From Volutella citrinella (taxonomy: Eukaryota > Ascomycota > Sordariomycetes > Hypocreales > Nectriaceae), in the NCBI GenBank assembly GCA_034401135.1, contig JAWZSP010000010.1, positions 558,001-622,000 of the forward strand: 64,000 nucleotides of DNA, read 5' to 3'. Below, piece after piece: positions 45,035 through 55,934 of the stretch. Each line of letters starts with the position of its first letter. Within the stretch, counting starts at the first letter, position 1. The translations under genes and the position numbers were made by a program. The notes beneath the pieces are model-generated. The model searched no databases and was not told the origin of the DNA. It saw nothing but the letters and a program-made list of their open reading frames with translations.

Positions 45035-46093
45035 CTAATTCAAATCCTGATTGACCGTTACGTTATTCCAATTATGCGATATTAAACGGTGCAACTCTCC
45101 GCTCCCTTGGGATGCTTCATAGTTTGCAACCTCAGCGATAGATGCGCACCCATGCTCAGGATACCAGAACACCTCGTCAGTATTTAAGCCGTGTTGTAGG
45201 AGCGCCTTCCAAATCGCTTCTGCATTGCGATCTATACTGTTGGTAGGAAGTCTGGAGCTAGCCGAATTACCGTCGATGTCGGTGATATTGAAGTCAGCTC
45301 CGGCTTCAAGCAACAACGCCACACACCGGGCATCGAGGCTTACAGCAGCCCAAATCAATGCGGTTCGAACCTGGTCACAAAGACAGTCGACACCCGCGCC
45401 CAGGTCGAGGAGTAACTTTACGATAGAAGCCTGGCCACTCATGACAGCATGTATCAGTGCCGGGCGCTTTTCATCTTTATCTTTGTAGTCTCTGTAGGAC
45501 CATTCCAGTATTAGCTTTCGGTCAACAGAAGAAGGCACCTTTTGCACAATCTGGGTGATGAACTCCTTTTGGAGCGCCGTTGCACTCTCGAGGTGCTGGT
45601 CGGGAACCTGACCTCCTTGACTTATGGCCCTGATTGGGGAGATAACACTGAGGTGTATTAGGTCATCCGTTATGGCAGCTTCTCGGTTGAGTAGAGCTTG
45701 CGCCACCCAGAAGTTATGGTTATCAACGGCGAGCTCCACCGGCGTGATTGCATGTCTGCCTCGTTCGTCTCCCCGAGCTCCTCGTTCGATTAGGGCATCG
45801 ACCATTTTTGCAGCGGATGGGGCGAAGCAATACGCAACATGGTGCAGCGCAGTATTTCCATCGTCGTGTATGGGTGAATCATCCTCCAGCACTTTCAAAG
45901 CCAGGTGAAATGCCACCAGATCCGAGTGCGACATTGACCAGCGAAGTAGCTCCGGGTTCTCATTTTGCGCATCTCGTTTGAAGATATGCACGATGCAGTT
46001 TCTCAATATGCGGTTCGTCATGGCTAAGGAGCTTAGATCATCAAAGGATAGGTATCCAATAACCATGGATATCAACTCGTTTGGTAGCCACAT
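45035..46093 (-). CDS. F-box and ankyrin-repeat protein, 352 aa
   Basis: Intact single-exon frame from ATG at 46091-46093. Residues 1-35 (LPNELISMVIGYLSFDDLSS then LAMTNRILR) match an F-box, the SKP1-binding part of SCF ubiquitin ligases. Ankyrin repeats follow: DDGNTALHHVAYCF ... LIERGARGD (about 77-107), HAITPVELAVDNHNFWVAQA (about 113-132), RPALIHAVMSGQASIVKLLL (about 210-229) and RTALIWAAVSLDARCVALLL (about 243-262). The combination is common in fungi, where ankyrins are thought to present substrates to the ligase; the target here is unknown. A solo LTR ends 94 bp upstream of the ATG and could affect its promoter. Confidence 0.8.
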   Translation of the reverse strand: MWLPNELISMVIGYLSFDDLSSLAMTNRILRNCIVHIFKRDAQNENPELLRWSMSHSDLVAFHLALKVLEDDSPIHDDGNTALHHVAYCFAPSAAKMVDALIERGARGDERGRHAITPVELAVDNHNFWVAQALLNREAAITDDLIHLSVISPIRAISQGGQVPDQHLESATALQKEFITQIVQKVPSSVDRKLILEWSYRDYKDKDEKRPALIHAVMSGQASIVKLLLDLGAGVDCLCDQVRTALIWAAVSLDARCVALLLEAGADFNITDIDGNSASSRLPTNSIDRNAEAIWKALLQHGLNTDEVFWYPEHGCASIAEVANYEASQGSGELHRLISHNWNNVTVNQDLN

Positions 46094-46186
46094 TGTGAAG
46101 AGGGCTGGTGCTGGTGCAAGGAACTCAAAACCGTTGACTGTCTGCGAGCCTTGATTCTATGGGGAAGAGCGCCCTTCTTATACTTG

Positions 46187-46565
46187 CGTCCGAATCTGAC
46201 GCCATTGGGCACGGCAAAACCAATCGGACGTAAGTGACCCAAAAGGATCACAACAGTCACTTAGTGATCTCGGTGATCCAATAGGATCACGACGGTCGCC
46301 CAACGAAGGGGCTGCCCCGAGCAGGTACCAAACCACGTAGACTAGTATAAGTAGAACCTACTATACTGCACGATGAAGAGGGCCAGCCTCTTCAGCTATC
46401 GATACAACTTGGTTACCGCAATCTACATTGCTTATTACCGGACGTGACATTCTATTTGCCTCAACCGCCGATCAACGCTCAGCATTACGCCCTGGTGCAC
46501 CTGTCAACATTAACCCCAGTACGATTACTGCTGTTTACATAGTTGGAACCAGCCCGGTCGTCACA
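46187..46565 (+). mobile_element. Solo LTR, 379 bp, with 5-bp target-site duplication
   Basis: Homologous to the LTR at 29724-30164 and flanked by a perfect ACTTG direct repeat (46182-46186 and 46566-46570). It begins CGTCCGAATCTGACG, corresponding to TGTCAGAACCTGACG (first T changed to C), and ends GGTCGTCACA. It carries an internal near-duplicate (AGGATCACAACAGTCAC and AGGATCACGACGGTCGC). No internal retrotransposon sequence. Confidence 0.85.
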
Positions 46566-46923
46566 ACTTGGTTCCTTGCAGAGAATACTCCATGCAGGGA
46601 TCTTTTTATTACCGTGGACAGCCACATTTAGACAAAAGAATCCGTGTGGAAAGAAGGCCACAACTCACTCCAGCCGCCACTGTACTGTACGGTGAACGAA
46701 CGTACGATACTGTTCCAACCTCCAGAGTGGCAATACCGGCTGCAGACTAAGTCCTAGCTAAAGCTGACCGGACCTTGACATTTTCCCTCACTGACAATGG
46801 CAGGAGGAAAGAAGAGCGAGGTAATCCATCAATTATTTGCCTCCACTTCATGCCAGACCTAGACCGATCAATAGCTTCAGGTGGAAGCTGAGGGCGACTC
46901 TAGCTTTTAGCCTGACCGACAAC

Positions 46924-47500
46924 TATCGCGAGAGCAAGATCCCAATGAGCTCCATGAGCCTGGGGCCTACGCCACGACCCCTGTAAAGCCACCCAAATTC
47001 CCATAGCGCAAGATTAGCAAAACCGGGATGAAAAGTAACGCTATCCGACGACATCTGAGCTTTACCATACCCCTGACTCGTCATCGGAGTCTGCGGAGAG
47101 CGTTTCGGCAAAATGGGTCTCGTCCATCTTTCAAGGAATGGATGAAAGGTCTGATGAACCAGCAGCACTTTCGCGCGCGACTTCAACGTCATACCAAGAC
47201 GCAGCCCGAGTCGTCGGCGTGACCCAACAGGGCGAAGCGCGCACATCGACCATGCAGTGGCCGGATGAAGTTCTCAAACTGTTGCGATGACTGCATGACT
47301 TTGCCTGTCGCTATCCAGTCGTCCACCTGCATCTTCCTGGACCGGCCGATGAAGTTTTCCAGTTCCAGGTCGATGGCATGGGGTCCTATGCACCTACCAT
47401 GTCGTGTAGTGAGGGGCTCGATATTGTGCATGCTAGAGTCGCAGTTATCACACGGCACCTCGCCCACCTCGCAGCCACGTCTATCTCCATCCAAATCCAT
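46924..47500 (-). pseudogene. Telomere-linked RecQ helicase, C-terminal region relic
   Basis: Minus-strand reading gives GCEVGEVPCDNCD, then SSQQFENFIRPLHGRCARFA, resembling the Cys-containing tail of fungal telomere-linked helicases (C-x-GE-x2-CD-x-C, later HGRC). A stop separates this from ANLALWEFGWLYRGRGVGPR at the end. The last 100 bp (46924-47023) recur at 51441-51550. Broken and disconnected from a complete helicase. Confidence 0.45.
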
Positions 47501-47789
47501 AACTCAATCTAGTAACGCACAACAGCACCCTCAACCGAGGAACACGCGCACGTTTGGATCAGTTTCAAGTAGCAAGTCTCTGAATACGACAATATATATG
47601 CTCAGCTTCCCGTCTCACCCCGCGCATCCACTCCTATACATAGTCGCACAAAGACCGCAAAAACCCTGCATAGATCACCAAGCGGATGTCAGGCTTGTCT
47701 AACACAAAACCAATCGCAGATATAGCCACAATAAGGCCGCCGCCCCTGACGCTAGAGGACTACCGCCATACCGCCAGCCGCACCCGCTT

Positions 47790-48165
47790 GCCGTCGGCAT
47801 GTCGACTGTGCTATAGTACGCTTCGCGCTGCAGCACATTGGCGAGGTCCTTGGCGTGGGCTGTAGCCTGGACGTATACTATGGCTTTCACCGGCAGGTTG
47901 CGCTCCGTCCATCTGAGGGCAGCGACGCCGAGAGGCATGTAATCTGCGCGTGCCATGACAGCACGGTCGGCCCAAGCTTGAGTAGCTCTGGGCGGGATGT
48001 CGGTCGAGTATCCAAAACGAAGTGGCACTCGTCGAACACGACCCGATCTAGTTGTTACCGGGACCGAAACCTGGCAATGAACTGGCCGAATCTCATTGAG
48101 ACTGCAGACTCGGGCGTGACGATGACAATACTCGCACTCCGCATCAGCAGGCTGTGATGTTATGA
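47790..48165 (-). pseudogene. RecQ-type helicase domain fragment
   Basis: Reads SASIVIVTPESAV (motif Ib region), QLDRVVFDECHF (motif II, DECH) preceded by a TAA that fits CAA to TAA, a decayed motif III, and RNLPVKAIVYVQATAHAKDL (start of the second RecA-like lobe). Between motif II and the second lobe the frame shifts and sequence is lost. Consistent with the telomere-linked helicase family seen elsewhere in the window. Cannot be functional. Confidence 0.6.
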
Positions 48166-48397
48166 TCCTCGCAGCGCTATAATCGGTCGGAAGATGCCCA
48201 AGTCGACAGAGTCAGGAAAGTGGCAATATGGAGTGTGATTGCAATAGCTATTATGTATATTTAGTTGATTTGTGATTGACTATCCTGATCAAAGATATCT
48301 GGTCTTTGGAAGTGAATAAACCCTTGTACCCGACATCAGTCAACCACCTTCGCCTTTGTACATCCTCTACTTAACAGCCAAGCCGTAGATTCTTCGC

Positions 48398-48990
48398 TTA
48401 TACTGAACAATAATCTCCTTCTCTGAGAAATTCCGCCGTGACCCGGTTAAAACAGAATGGCGTATACCCTGGCACTCGAAAAAGACTTAATATTGGTTCA
48501 TGAAACAGCGGCTTAAGATATACCACTCCATTTTCATAGATTGAAATTGGCAACCGATTTGTGGTCCAGGAGGTATCACGAATTATAATCGGACAAGAAT
48601 TAAATCTTGCATGAATAATATTAAGTGTCGCGGTCTTAAATCGTAGTTCAATTGTGGCTTTGCCCACAGAGTGTTCACGCATTGAAGCTTTAATAAGGCC
48701 TAGGTATTTATCATGAGGAATCTCAGCGTAGTCTCGGGTTAAAAGCAACAGATAGAAGTAATCTTCGTCCTTCCTTCGGAGAAGGGCTGGTGATATATTT
48801 GCCGACTTCAGCTCGTTGGCCCAATTATAGTTTTTAAAAAACTGTTCCCACAGCAGTCGATTATCCTTTTGAGGCTTATTTACAGCGCTTGAAAGATGAG
48901 TACTGTATGTGCCAAAATAAAGTTAAGTAAATCTGGGGGAGAAAGCTTGTCAGCTACTTTATGCCAGATGTCGTGATGAAGAGGTGGCAT
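48398..48990 (-). CDS. F-box-like protein, about 176 aa
   Basis: ATG at 48988-48990 opens MPPLHHDIWHKVADKLSPPD followed by LLNFILAHT, an F-box-like start. The frame then closes unless 48842-48903 is removed: this 62-bp stretch begins GTACTC and ends GAACAG and could be an intron, giving exons 48990-48904 and 48841-48398 in phase. However, the putative intron itself reads well in another frame (THLSSAVNKPQKDNRLLWEQ), so an alternative is a coding sequence with a one-base deletion near 48900. The rest (FFKNYNWANELKSANISPAL ... RDYAEIPHDKYLGLIKA ... PIIIRDTSWTTNRLPISI) is open to TAA at 48398. Downstream function unknown. Confidence 0.5.
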
Positions 48991-49055
48991 TATAACTTAG
49001 ATAACCACTTTACTAAACCAATAGAGAGTAAAGTCATTATCAGTTTCCTGACGCT

Positions 49056-49063
49056 TATATATA
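49056..49063 (-). promoter_or_regulatory. TATA box of the F-box-like gene
   Basis: TATATATA, 66 bp upstream of the ATG at 48990, on the coding strand TATATATAAGC. Confidence 0.4.
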
Positions 49064-51440
49064 GTATGTAAAGTGTGGCGCTGTTACTATCTTTTCACAA
49101 CGGCCTAAAAAGAGCCACTTCCGGCCGCCTCACCCTGAGTTCGATTTTATACTGAAAGGTGGGGGGTGGGGGGGCCAAACTGGCTGTGTAGCCAGCACAT
49201 CCCAATTCGACGCTCAGTCGTTCGTTTTGCCAGAGTTCATTCCCTTCCTCGACTTTACAGTACTCAATAAGTGTTGACCGTAACGGGCCCCGTTACGTCT
49301 TCTCGCCCCGTTTGCCATAGATCGACGTGTTGTAGCGGCCCTATGAAGTCTGGAAAGAGTAGCCAATCATTTCCATGCAGCTCGCTCAGTTCTGAGTGAT
49401 AAGTGATAGCACTTGAATCAGATGCATCCTGGGACCCCGCGTATTGGGCGAATTCAGTTTACTGGCAAGAACCACTGAGACCCAAGGTAAGAAAAAGGTC
49501 TTCTATACTGTTCCTTCGTTAGTGAGACTACAAAGACCGTTCTACACGGTGGTTTTCGGGTTCGGGGCTATTTCAATCACTCCATACCCGACTCAGATGG
49601 TCCATGAGAAAGAAAGGGTCTAGGGGGAACCTGGATTGCTGTTGGCCAAGAGGGATAGCTGGGAATTTTACTTCACACGGAACTTGAACACATTTACGTC
49701 ACTTGAAAGGCCAATATTGGACCTGGATGCCGGCTTTGTACCGAGGCCTACTGCCTGGAAGTTCTGTTGCTTAGTTTTAGACTGTTCCAGCCCGAAGCCT
49801 GCACAGATTTTCTTTTTAGAACGGCAATTTCTGGACGCATGGTCTTCGAAGTAGTGAAGCTTACAGTTATTCATTTGAGCCTAGATCCAAATATGGAATT
49901 TGACTATCTCTGCAGAAATCTAGCCGTTTGATCCTCTCCATCTGACGATAAGTCGGGTGAAATGTTGAGTTGCCCATATGCTGGGACTCGGAAGGGTCCC
50001 TGCGATACGGCATCCGTCATTGTTCCACGCCAGATAGCCTGACGGGGACCAATGAGTCTGAATGGACCATGTCCAATTTTCAATAGCCCGGTCAAATTAT
50101 TATTGAATTCAACCGCAAGGCAATGGGCATCCGCAGACAGTAAGAATCCTATGCACGATGACCTGCCCCTTGAATTGACGGATTCCATTACGGGCGAAAT
50201 TACCATAGGAATCAGACAGCCGCAGCCCCGATAAGACACCAAGTCTGCATCGAGATACCTCAACCTAACAACCTATCTGGGCACCCGGTCGAAGAGCGCT
50301 GCAGCAAATCAGATGGCTCGAAAGATGACGAAACCGTGCCAAACGCTGACGTCTAGAGGACGCCACAAAGCAGAAACCGCCGCGTCTCCTGCACATCAGC
50401 CAAACTAGACTACTAGGAAAACTTTCAATATATAACGGCGTATCAGACCAATCATAGGCCATTAGCTCCCGAGGTGCGATCACACCAGCGGCGCTGATAC
50501 ATGGTTGATGGAAGTCCATCCGGCTTGCACAATTAGCGAGAGTGCGATGACGGCTCTGGCTAGGGAAAAGTGCCTTCTGCACTATGCCTGACGACTTACC
50601 CAAGCTCTGGCTGTCTGGTCTGCTCATTAATCGATATCCTATTGTGTTTCGTTTCTTGGCCAGCTTCCATATCTGCTCACAAGCGTCACCAGTAGCCCAG
50701 CTCGGCCTTTTTCTCTTCCCCCCCATAAATGTTTTGTTAACAGAAGCCGTAATTGTAGTAAGCCCCTTGCTTTGGACCTGGCTGACTGGCAACGCGCATA
50801 AAGTTTCTAGCATTGGTCCCATAGTCGTATTGCGGGCATTGACGGCGTCTTTGCGCGGGACTCTGGGGTATTCTCGATGCTCGGCTGCACGGAAGTCCTC
50901 TAGATGACACTGCGCACAAAATGCCGACAAGGGCTCGGCGGCTGGGCTCACCGTCAGCAGTGGCAACCATCGTTAAATTTGCGTATTTACTGAGCTCGCA
51001 TGCATGAGGTACCCCTGGATGCCGTATGAGATCCTTTGGGTTGACGTAAAGTGGAGGGGAGTCGTTGACAGAGAAGCTCTGTGTCTGCAGTGTTGCCACC
51101 CAGGGTGAACCATTTCGAAAAGTTGGTATGCGTATGTCGCACGAAAGGGGAGCACAGGCAAACATTTAGCCATAAAGCCATAATAAATAGAGACATACTA
51201 AGCAAGGTGATGCGATGGATCACCATGAAGATACCTGACTTGATGACACTCACTTTAGTCCATGTGATGGCACTGTAGCCAACTGCTAAGTCATGCCTAT
51301 TCCTACGACGTACGTACAGTGGGCCCTCTTCATGCAATCGCATGTTTTGCCCCGGCGACACCGACAGCGATGCCATGGAAGTGGGACTGGATACTGTTGG
51401 CACCGAGCGGGTTGCCATTGAGCAGGTGTGCATCTAATTC
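49064..51440. other. No confidently assignable gene
   Basis: A minus frame 49904-50263 (GFLLSADAHCLAVEFNNN, GLLKIGHGPFRLIGPRQA) is protein-like and may be an exon or a fragment, but begins at TTG. Another at 50265-50966 is long but not protein-like. No family recognised. Confidence 0.35.
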
Positions 51441-51550
51441 GTTCGCGAGAGCAAGATACCAATGCGCTCCATGAGTTTGGCACGGTGGGAGGCCTACGTC
51501 ACGACCTCCGTGAAGTCATCCGAGTTCTCGCAGCGCGAGATTCGCATAAT
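51441..51550 (-). pseudogene. Telomere-linked helicase 3' end, second copy
   Basis: About 105 bp homologous, same orientation, to 46924-47023 (shared CGCGAGAGCAAGAT, GCTCCATGAG, CCTACG-x-CACGACC). It codes the equivalent of ANLALRELG and is isolated from other helicase sequence. Confidence 0.45.
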
Positions 51551-51682
51551 CTTAGGGTTTATGTGCAACCGGCTGTGCATCTTTGCCCGTATGACCCTGC
51601 CCGACGGGTCGGAAACCTGGCCGGTTTAGGCCGCATGCACGAACAGATAGAAGCGGGCCAGACATTGCTGCGAGTCTAGACC

Positions 51683-52071
51683 CTAGGAAAACGAAGCGGC
51701 AGCGGCGCCCCTACGGCTGGCGTGAATACTGATGGCATAGGCTACCATCTTGCCTGCTTGATAGACAGGAAGGTACTCTGGGATGATTCTGGCTGTCATG
51801 CTAGAGAGAATTCTGATGAGATGGTGTTCGATATCTATTGTTTCACCAGACGGAAGACATACCACGTGGTCGTTCGCAGGCGCGGAGTAACGATGCTGCA
51901 GCTAGACAGGGCAGTCTTCAGAAGAGGTGTATGCACCAAGTTGTTCCAGCTACAGTCCACCTGCCGCGTGCCAGGTAATTTCGGTCGTAGCTGCACGGAG
52001 GGTCCATGGCTTCGGCTAGGAGCACGAGCCACTAAGTCTCGGCGTTTCACCATTATCTCTGAACTTTCCAA
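51683..52071 (-). pseudogene. PD-(D/E)XK nuclease-like gene, fragment
   Basis: Reads CSWNNLVHTPLLKTAL in one frame and, after a shift near 51860, EYLPVYQAGKMVAYAISIHA in another. These match CEASWNNLVHTPLL and HKMVDYAVVLLPD of the intact gene at 58582-59988, in the same order. The Asp of VDY is replaced by Ala, and the E-x-K part is missing, so it could not be active. Confidence 0.6.
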
Positions 52072-53529
52072 CTCTTGGGAACCAAGACTGATAATGGCAG
52101 TGATTGGTCGTACCTACAGGATTTGCAAGCTCGTGCATCAAGCACTTGCAGGTCTATCCGGTCTGGACCGGCAGGTGCTATCACATCTTGGTTCCGGATC
52201 CTCTCGGCTACAGCGGCACAGACCGCCGTGGAAAGTCCTTCATTGGCTTTTGGCGCTTCGAGGTCGTCCGAAGGGTGCGCGCTGGCCTTTGTGTCTTGAT
52301 CAAATGCAGAGCGCAAAAATGCCGTGCGGACACTGATTGTCTCTCATCTCTTCTTTGTCAAATGCTTTAAATAAGCAGAGGTTCTGTGGTTGCAAGCTTC
52401 AGCAAGCTTAAGGTGGCCCTACACTGTCTGCCTCCATCATCAGCGCGCCGAGCCACCCTTCATAGAACAGCTTCCCAGCCCCACGATTCAGGAGCATACG
52501 CTCCGCTAGTCCACCATGGACAGGTTTGCCGTGCGAATAAGAGAGAAGCGGTGCCAGGGTAGAGTTGGTATTCTCGTACTACTGTGTGACCGGTTCGCTA
52601 ATCACCTACAGCTTCTGGTTGATCATTTTGGTCATCTCCCTGCCAAACGCAACTTGGGGCTCTGGAGGCAGTACTGAGTGTATTACTACAGGAGGCAGTC
52701 GAGAAGCGAGAAGAGCAGAAACAAATCGTTAGCTTCATCCAGTCAGTGGCGACTGACACGCAGACCCTCGTGTTGGGGAGCACGTCAAGTAGTCGAATAA
52801 ATAGAGGCAAAGCGGCACCAATAGCGGCCAATGAATGCATTTCAATCCACGTCACTGAGTGGGCACGACAGAGCGGCGTGAGGAGGCCTGGCTCAAATTA
52901 CAGGACTTGCACGAGAGTCGATATCCGACCCGCCGTTTTTGGAATTAGTGGGAGAACCTGGTAAATGCCGGGTTGTATACACGAGATCGAGACGGCCAGA
53001 GTAAAACTAACGATTGTCGCGATACCCCGCATCAACTACAACGATAGTCCGGAATATCATAATTCATAACCGAAGTTGTAGTAGTCTACCCGTTGTAATG
53101 CCTCTTAACGCGATTCTGACGAACAGGGACGTGTGGACGACACAGACGCCCCGAGAGATCAGGCGCAGCCCCGTGTTGTCTTCGCCTGTCTCCGGATGGG
53201 CTGTGTAGTGGAGCGAGATGAGTCCCCGAGAAAGTTCTTCCTACTTCTCAATTCCCGAAGGTGAGCCGGTGCCCTCAGCCGACGAAGCCATGCGTTGGGG
53301 ACGCAAAGTCGCCCTGCTCATCAAACTGGTCACCCTATTTCAACATTGTTTGCTACGCGCTCTCTGCTGCGGCGCCGAAGTGACCTTTTATTATGCTAAA
53401 TAAAATTCCAGTGCTAGAGCATGTAACATGTAAACTTATGGTTGATCTGAGTTCCAATGCATGTTTGTGGGCCAACATGCCATCCCCCAAAGGCTTGGTG
53501 TGTCCCCAGGTATGGCTTGTTGTGTTAAG
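52072..53529. other. No recognisable gene
   Basis: 52072-52320 may hold the decayed 5' part of the PD-(D/E)XK fragment. The remainder has only short frames. Confidence 0.35.
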
Positions 53530-55595
53530 GCACCGAGCTCGTGCATATAGTTTGTAGGCGCATGAGAGTTCTTAGCTTGATTAGCTTTGATCTTAAAGGA
53601 GCCTACAATGGAGTGTGCAAAGAAAGGCTTCTCCAGAGAATGAGAGCAAGAGGCATCCCCGAACAGTTGCTGACGTGGATCGATGCCTTTTGCACCGATC
53701 GAACCGCGACCATTCGTGTCAACGGACAGGCGTCAGAGAAGCGAACTCTACCACAAGCGGGACTGCCGCAAGGCTCGCCGCTGTCGCCGATCCTGTTTCT
53801 GTTCTTCAACGCGGATCTGGTGCAGCAGCGAATTGATTGCTACGGAGGCTCCATTGCATTCGTGGACGATTACACGGCGTGGGTCACGGGGCCCACGGCG
53901 AAGAGTAATCGCACGGGTATGGAGGCGATCATCACAAGAGCCCTTGCCTGGGAGAAGAGAAGTGGAGCAACCTTTGAGGCAGAGAAGACGGCAATCATAC
54001 ACTTTGCCCCCTCCCGTAGGGCACACGCGTCGGATTCAGAGCCATTCATGATCAGAGGGCAAAGTGTGCAGCCTACGGAGCGTGTCAAGGTCCTCGGAAT
54101 GGTCCTGGACTCAGGGCTGAGGTATCGAGAGCACATTGCTCGTGCAGCCACCAAGGGCCTGGAGGCAGCCATGGAACTACAGCGACTGAGGGGTCTTACC
54201 CCCGCGACAGCGCGACGGCTATTCACGACCATGGTGGCCCCGGTCGTTGACTACGCCTCTAATGTCTGGATGCACGCATGCAGGTATAAGAGGATAGGCC
54301 CAGTAAATCGAGTCCAGAGGGTTGGGGCGCAAGCGATTGTGGGGACGTTTCTCACGGTGGCAACGTGGGTAGCTGAGGCGGAAGCGCATATCATAAGCGT
54401 GCATGACCGGTTTTGGAGGCGAGCGGTTACGATGTGGACCGATCTGCATACCTTGCCGACGACAAACCCCCTCCGCAGGACCACATCTTGCATCCGAAAG
54501 TTTAGGAGATTTCATCGCTCCCCGTTTTATGAGATTGCGGTCGAACTCAAGGCTGTACCGTCGGAGGAGCTAGAGACAATCGACCCATTCACAATAGCGC
54601 CCTGGGCAAAAAGGATACAGACCATCATCGAGGAAGACGACGTGTCACGGTCGAGACAGACAGACCTGAGCTGGTCAGTTCGCATTGCAGTGCGCAGCTC
54701 TGCGCGTAACAACATCGTAGGACTTGGTGGAGTCATCGAGATCCCTGTCTCGGTGCGAGGAGGGCCCAAGCTCGAAACGTTCTCATTCACGCTAGGCGTG
54801 AGAACGGAGCAGAACCCGTTCTCTGCGGAGCTTGCGGCGATGGCCTACGCCTTCCGGCATTTACCTGACATGAGATATCGCAGCATTGCAGTGTTAACGA
54901 GTAACAAGGCCGCCGTATTGGCAATGGGTAATCCTTGCCAACAGTCAGGCCAAGAGTTCGTTCGCTGTGCTTATAAGTCGCTTGAGTCACAAAAGGAGAG
55001 GGGAAACACGGTAGCTATCATGTGGGTGCCAACCAACGACCAACACAGACTCCTTGTAAAGGCTAAGAGTCTTGCACGGAAGGCAACCCGAGAAGATGCG
55101 AACCCGGCACTCAAATTCCCCGGCATGCGGTCTACGACCCTCAACATTGCACGGGCACGCCAAGCCACTAGTGGAGCACCCCCAGACAAAGTAGGAAAGT
55201 TTTCTAAGAAGATTGACATCGCACTACCTGGTAAACACACACGAGAGCTGTACGACAAGCTGTCATGGAAGGAAGCCAGCATTCTAGCACAGCTCAGGAC
55301 AGGCATGAACAGGTTGAACGGATATCTATTCCGGATCATGGCAGCATCGTCACAGCTGTGCGCATGTGGTCAGGCGGCAGAAACGGTCGACCACTTTCTC
55401 TTCCGGTGCCAGAAATGGGCCCAACACCGAGCTGAGCTCTACAATTGCATGAACATGAAGAGAGGGAATCTATCATTCTTTCTAGGGGGTAAATCACTTT
55501 CGGACGACGAGAAATGGACACCCAATATGCAAGCTGTCCATGCAACGATTCGGTTTGTCATTGCCACCGGGCGTTTTGATAATGCGCAACATTGA
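53530..55595 (+). mobile_element. 5'-truncated Tad-type LINE; RT / RNase H frame open
   Basis: An open frame of about 680 codons (first ATG 53562) encodes the C-terminal part of a non-LTR retrotransposon ORF2. It contains SFDLKGAYNG (RT motif A), AGLPQGSPLSPILFLFFN (motif B), AFVDDYT (motif C, the catalytic Asp pair), a thumb region, an RNase H-like part (GLGGVIEIPV ... SAELAAMAYAF ... VLTSNKAAVLA) and a C-terminal zinc knuckle CACGQAAETVDHFLFRC. The endonuclease and first RT motifs are missing, a TAA just upstream ends the frame, and this is the usual 5' truncation of LINE insertions. No internal stops or frameshifts, so the copy is young or was spared RIP. It cannot transpose alone. Confidence 0.85.
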
Positions 55596-55899
55596 ACCCA
55601 GATTGGGCTAACACCCACCTTTCACTAACCTACCCTAAAGCGACTATCTCGTCGTGGGACAGCAGGCGCCGCTTCAGTCGCCGTAGATAGGACTCTGGAC
55701 ACTTGGAGAATCGCCTTCAAGTAGGCTTGCTGGCAATACAATATTTCCCTCGCGGGGATAAGAAGGATGAAGAGATATGAACACAAAGGCCGAAATTGGA
55801 CTTGCGTAAGGGCTACCAGGAGACATGACTACGTTGTGGAACCAAGTCTGTACCATAGCAAAGAGTGCCCTATTGGCTGTGAGCCACCGGGCGTAATAA

Positions 55900-55901
<2 letters not shown>

Positions 55902-55932
<31 letters not shown>
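55902..55932 (+). repeat. (TG)n microsatellite
   Basis: About 15 uninterrupted TG units at the boundary between ordinary sequence and the ApT-depleted block. Confidence 0.95.
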
Positions 55933-55933
<1 letters not shown>

Positions 55934-55934
<1 letters not shown>

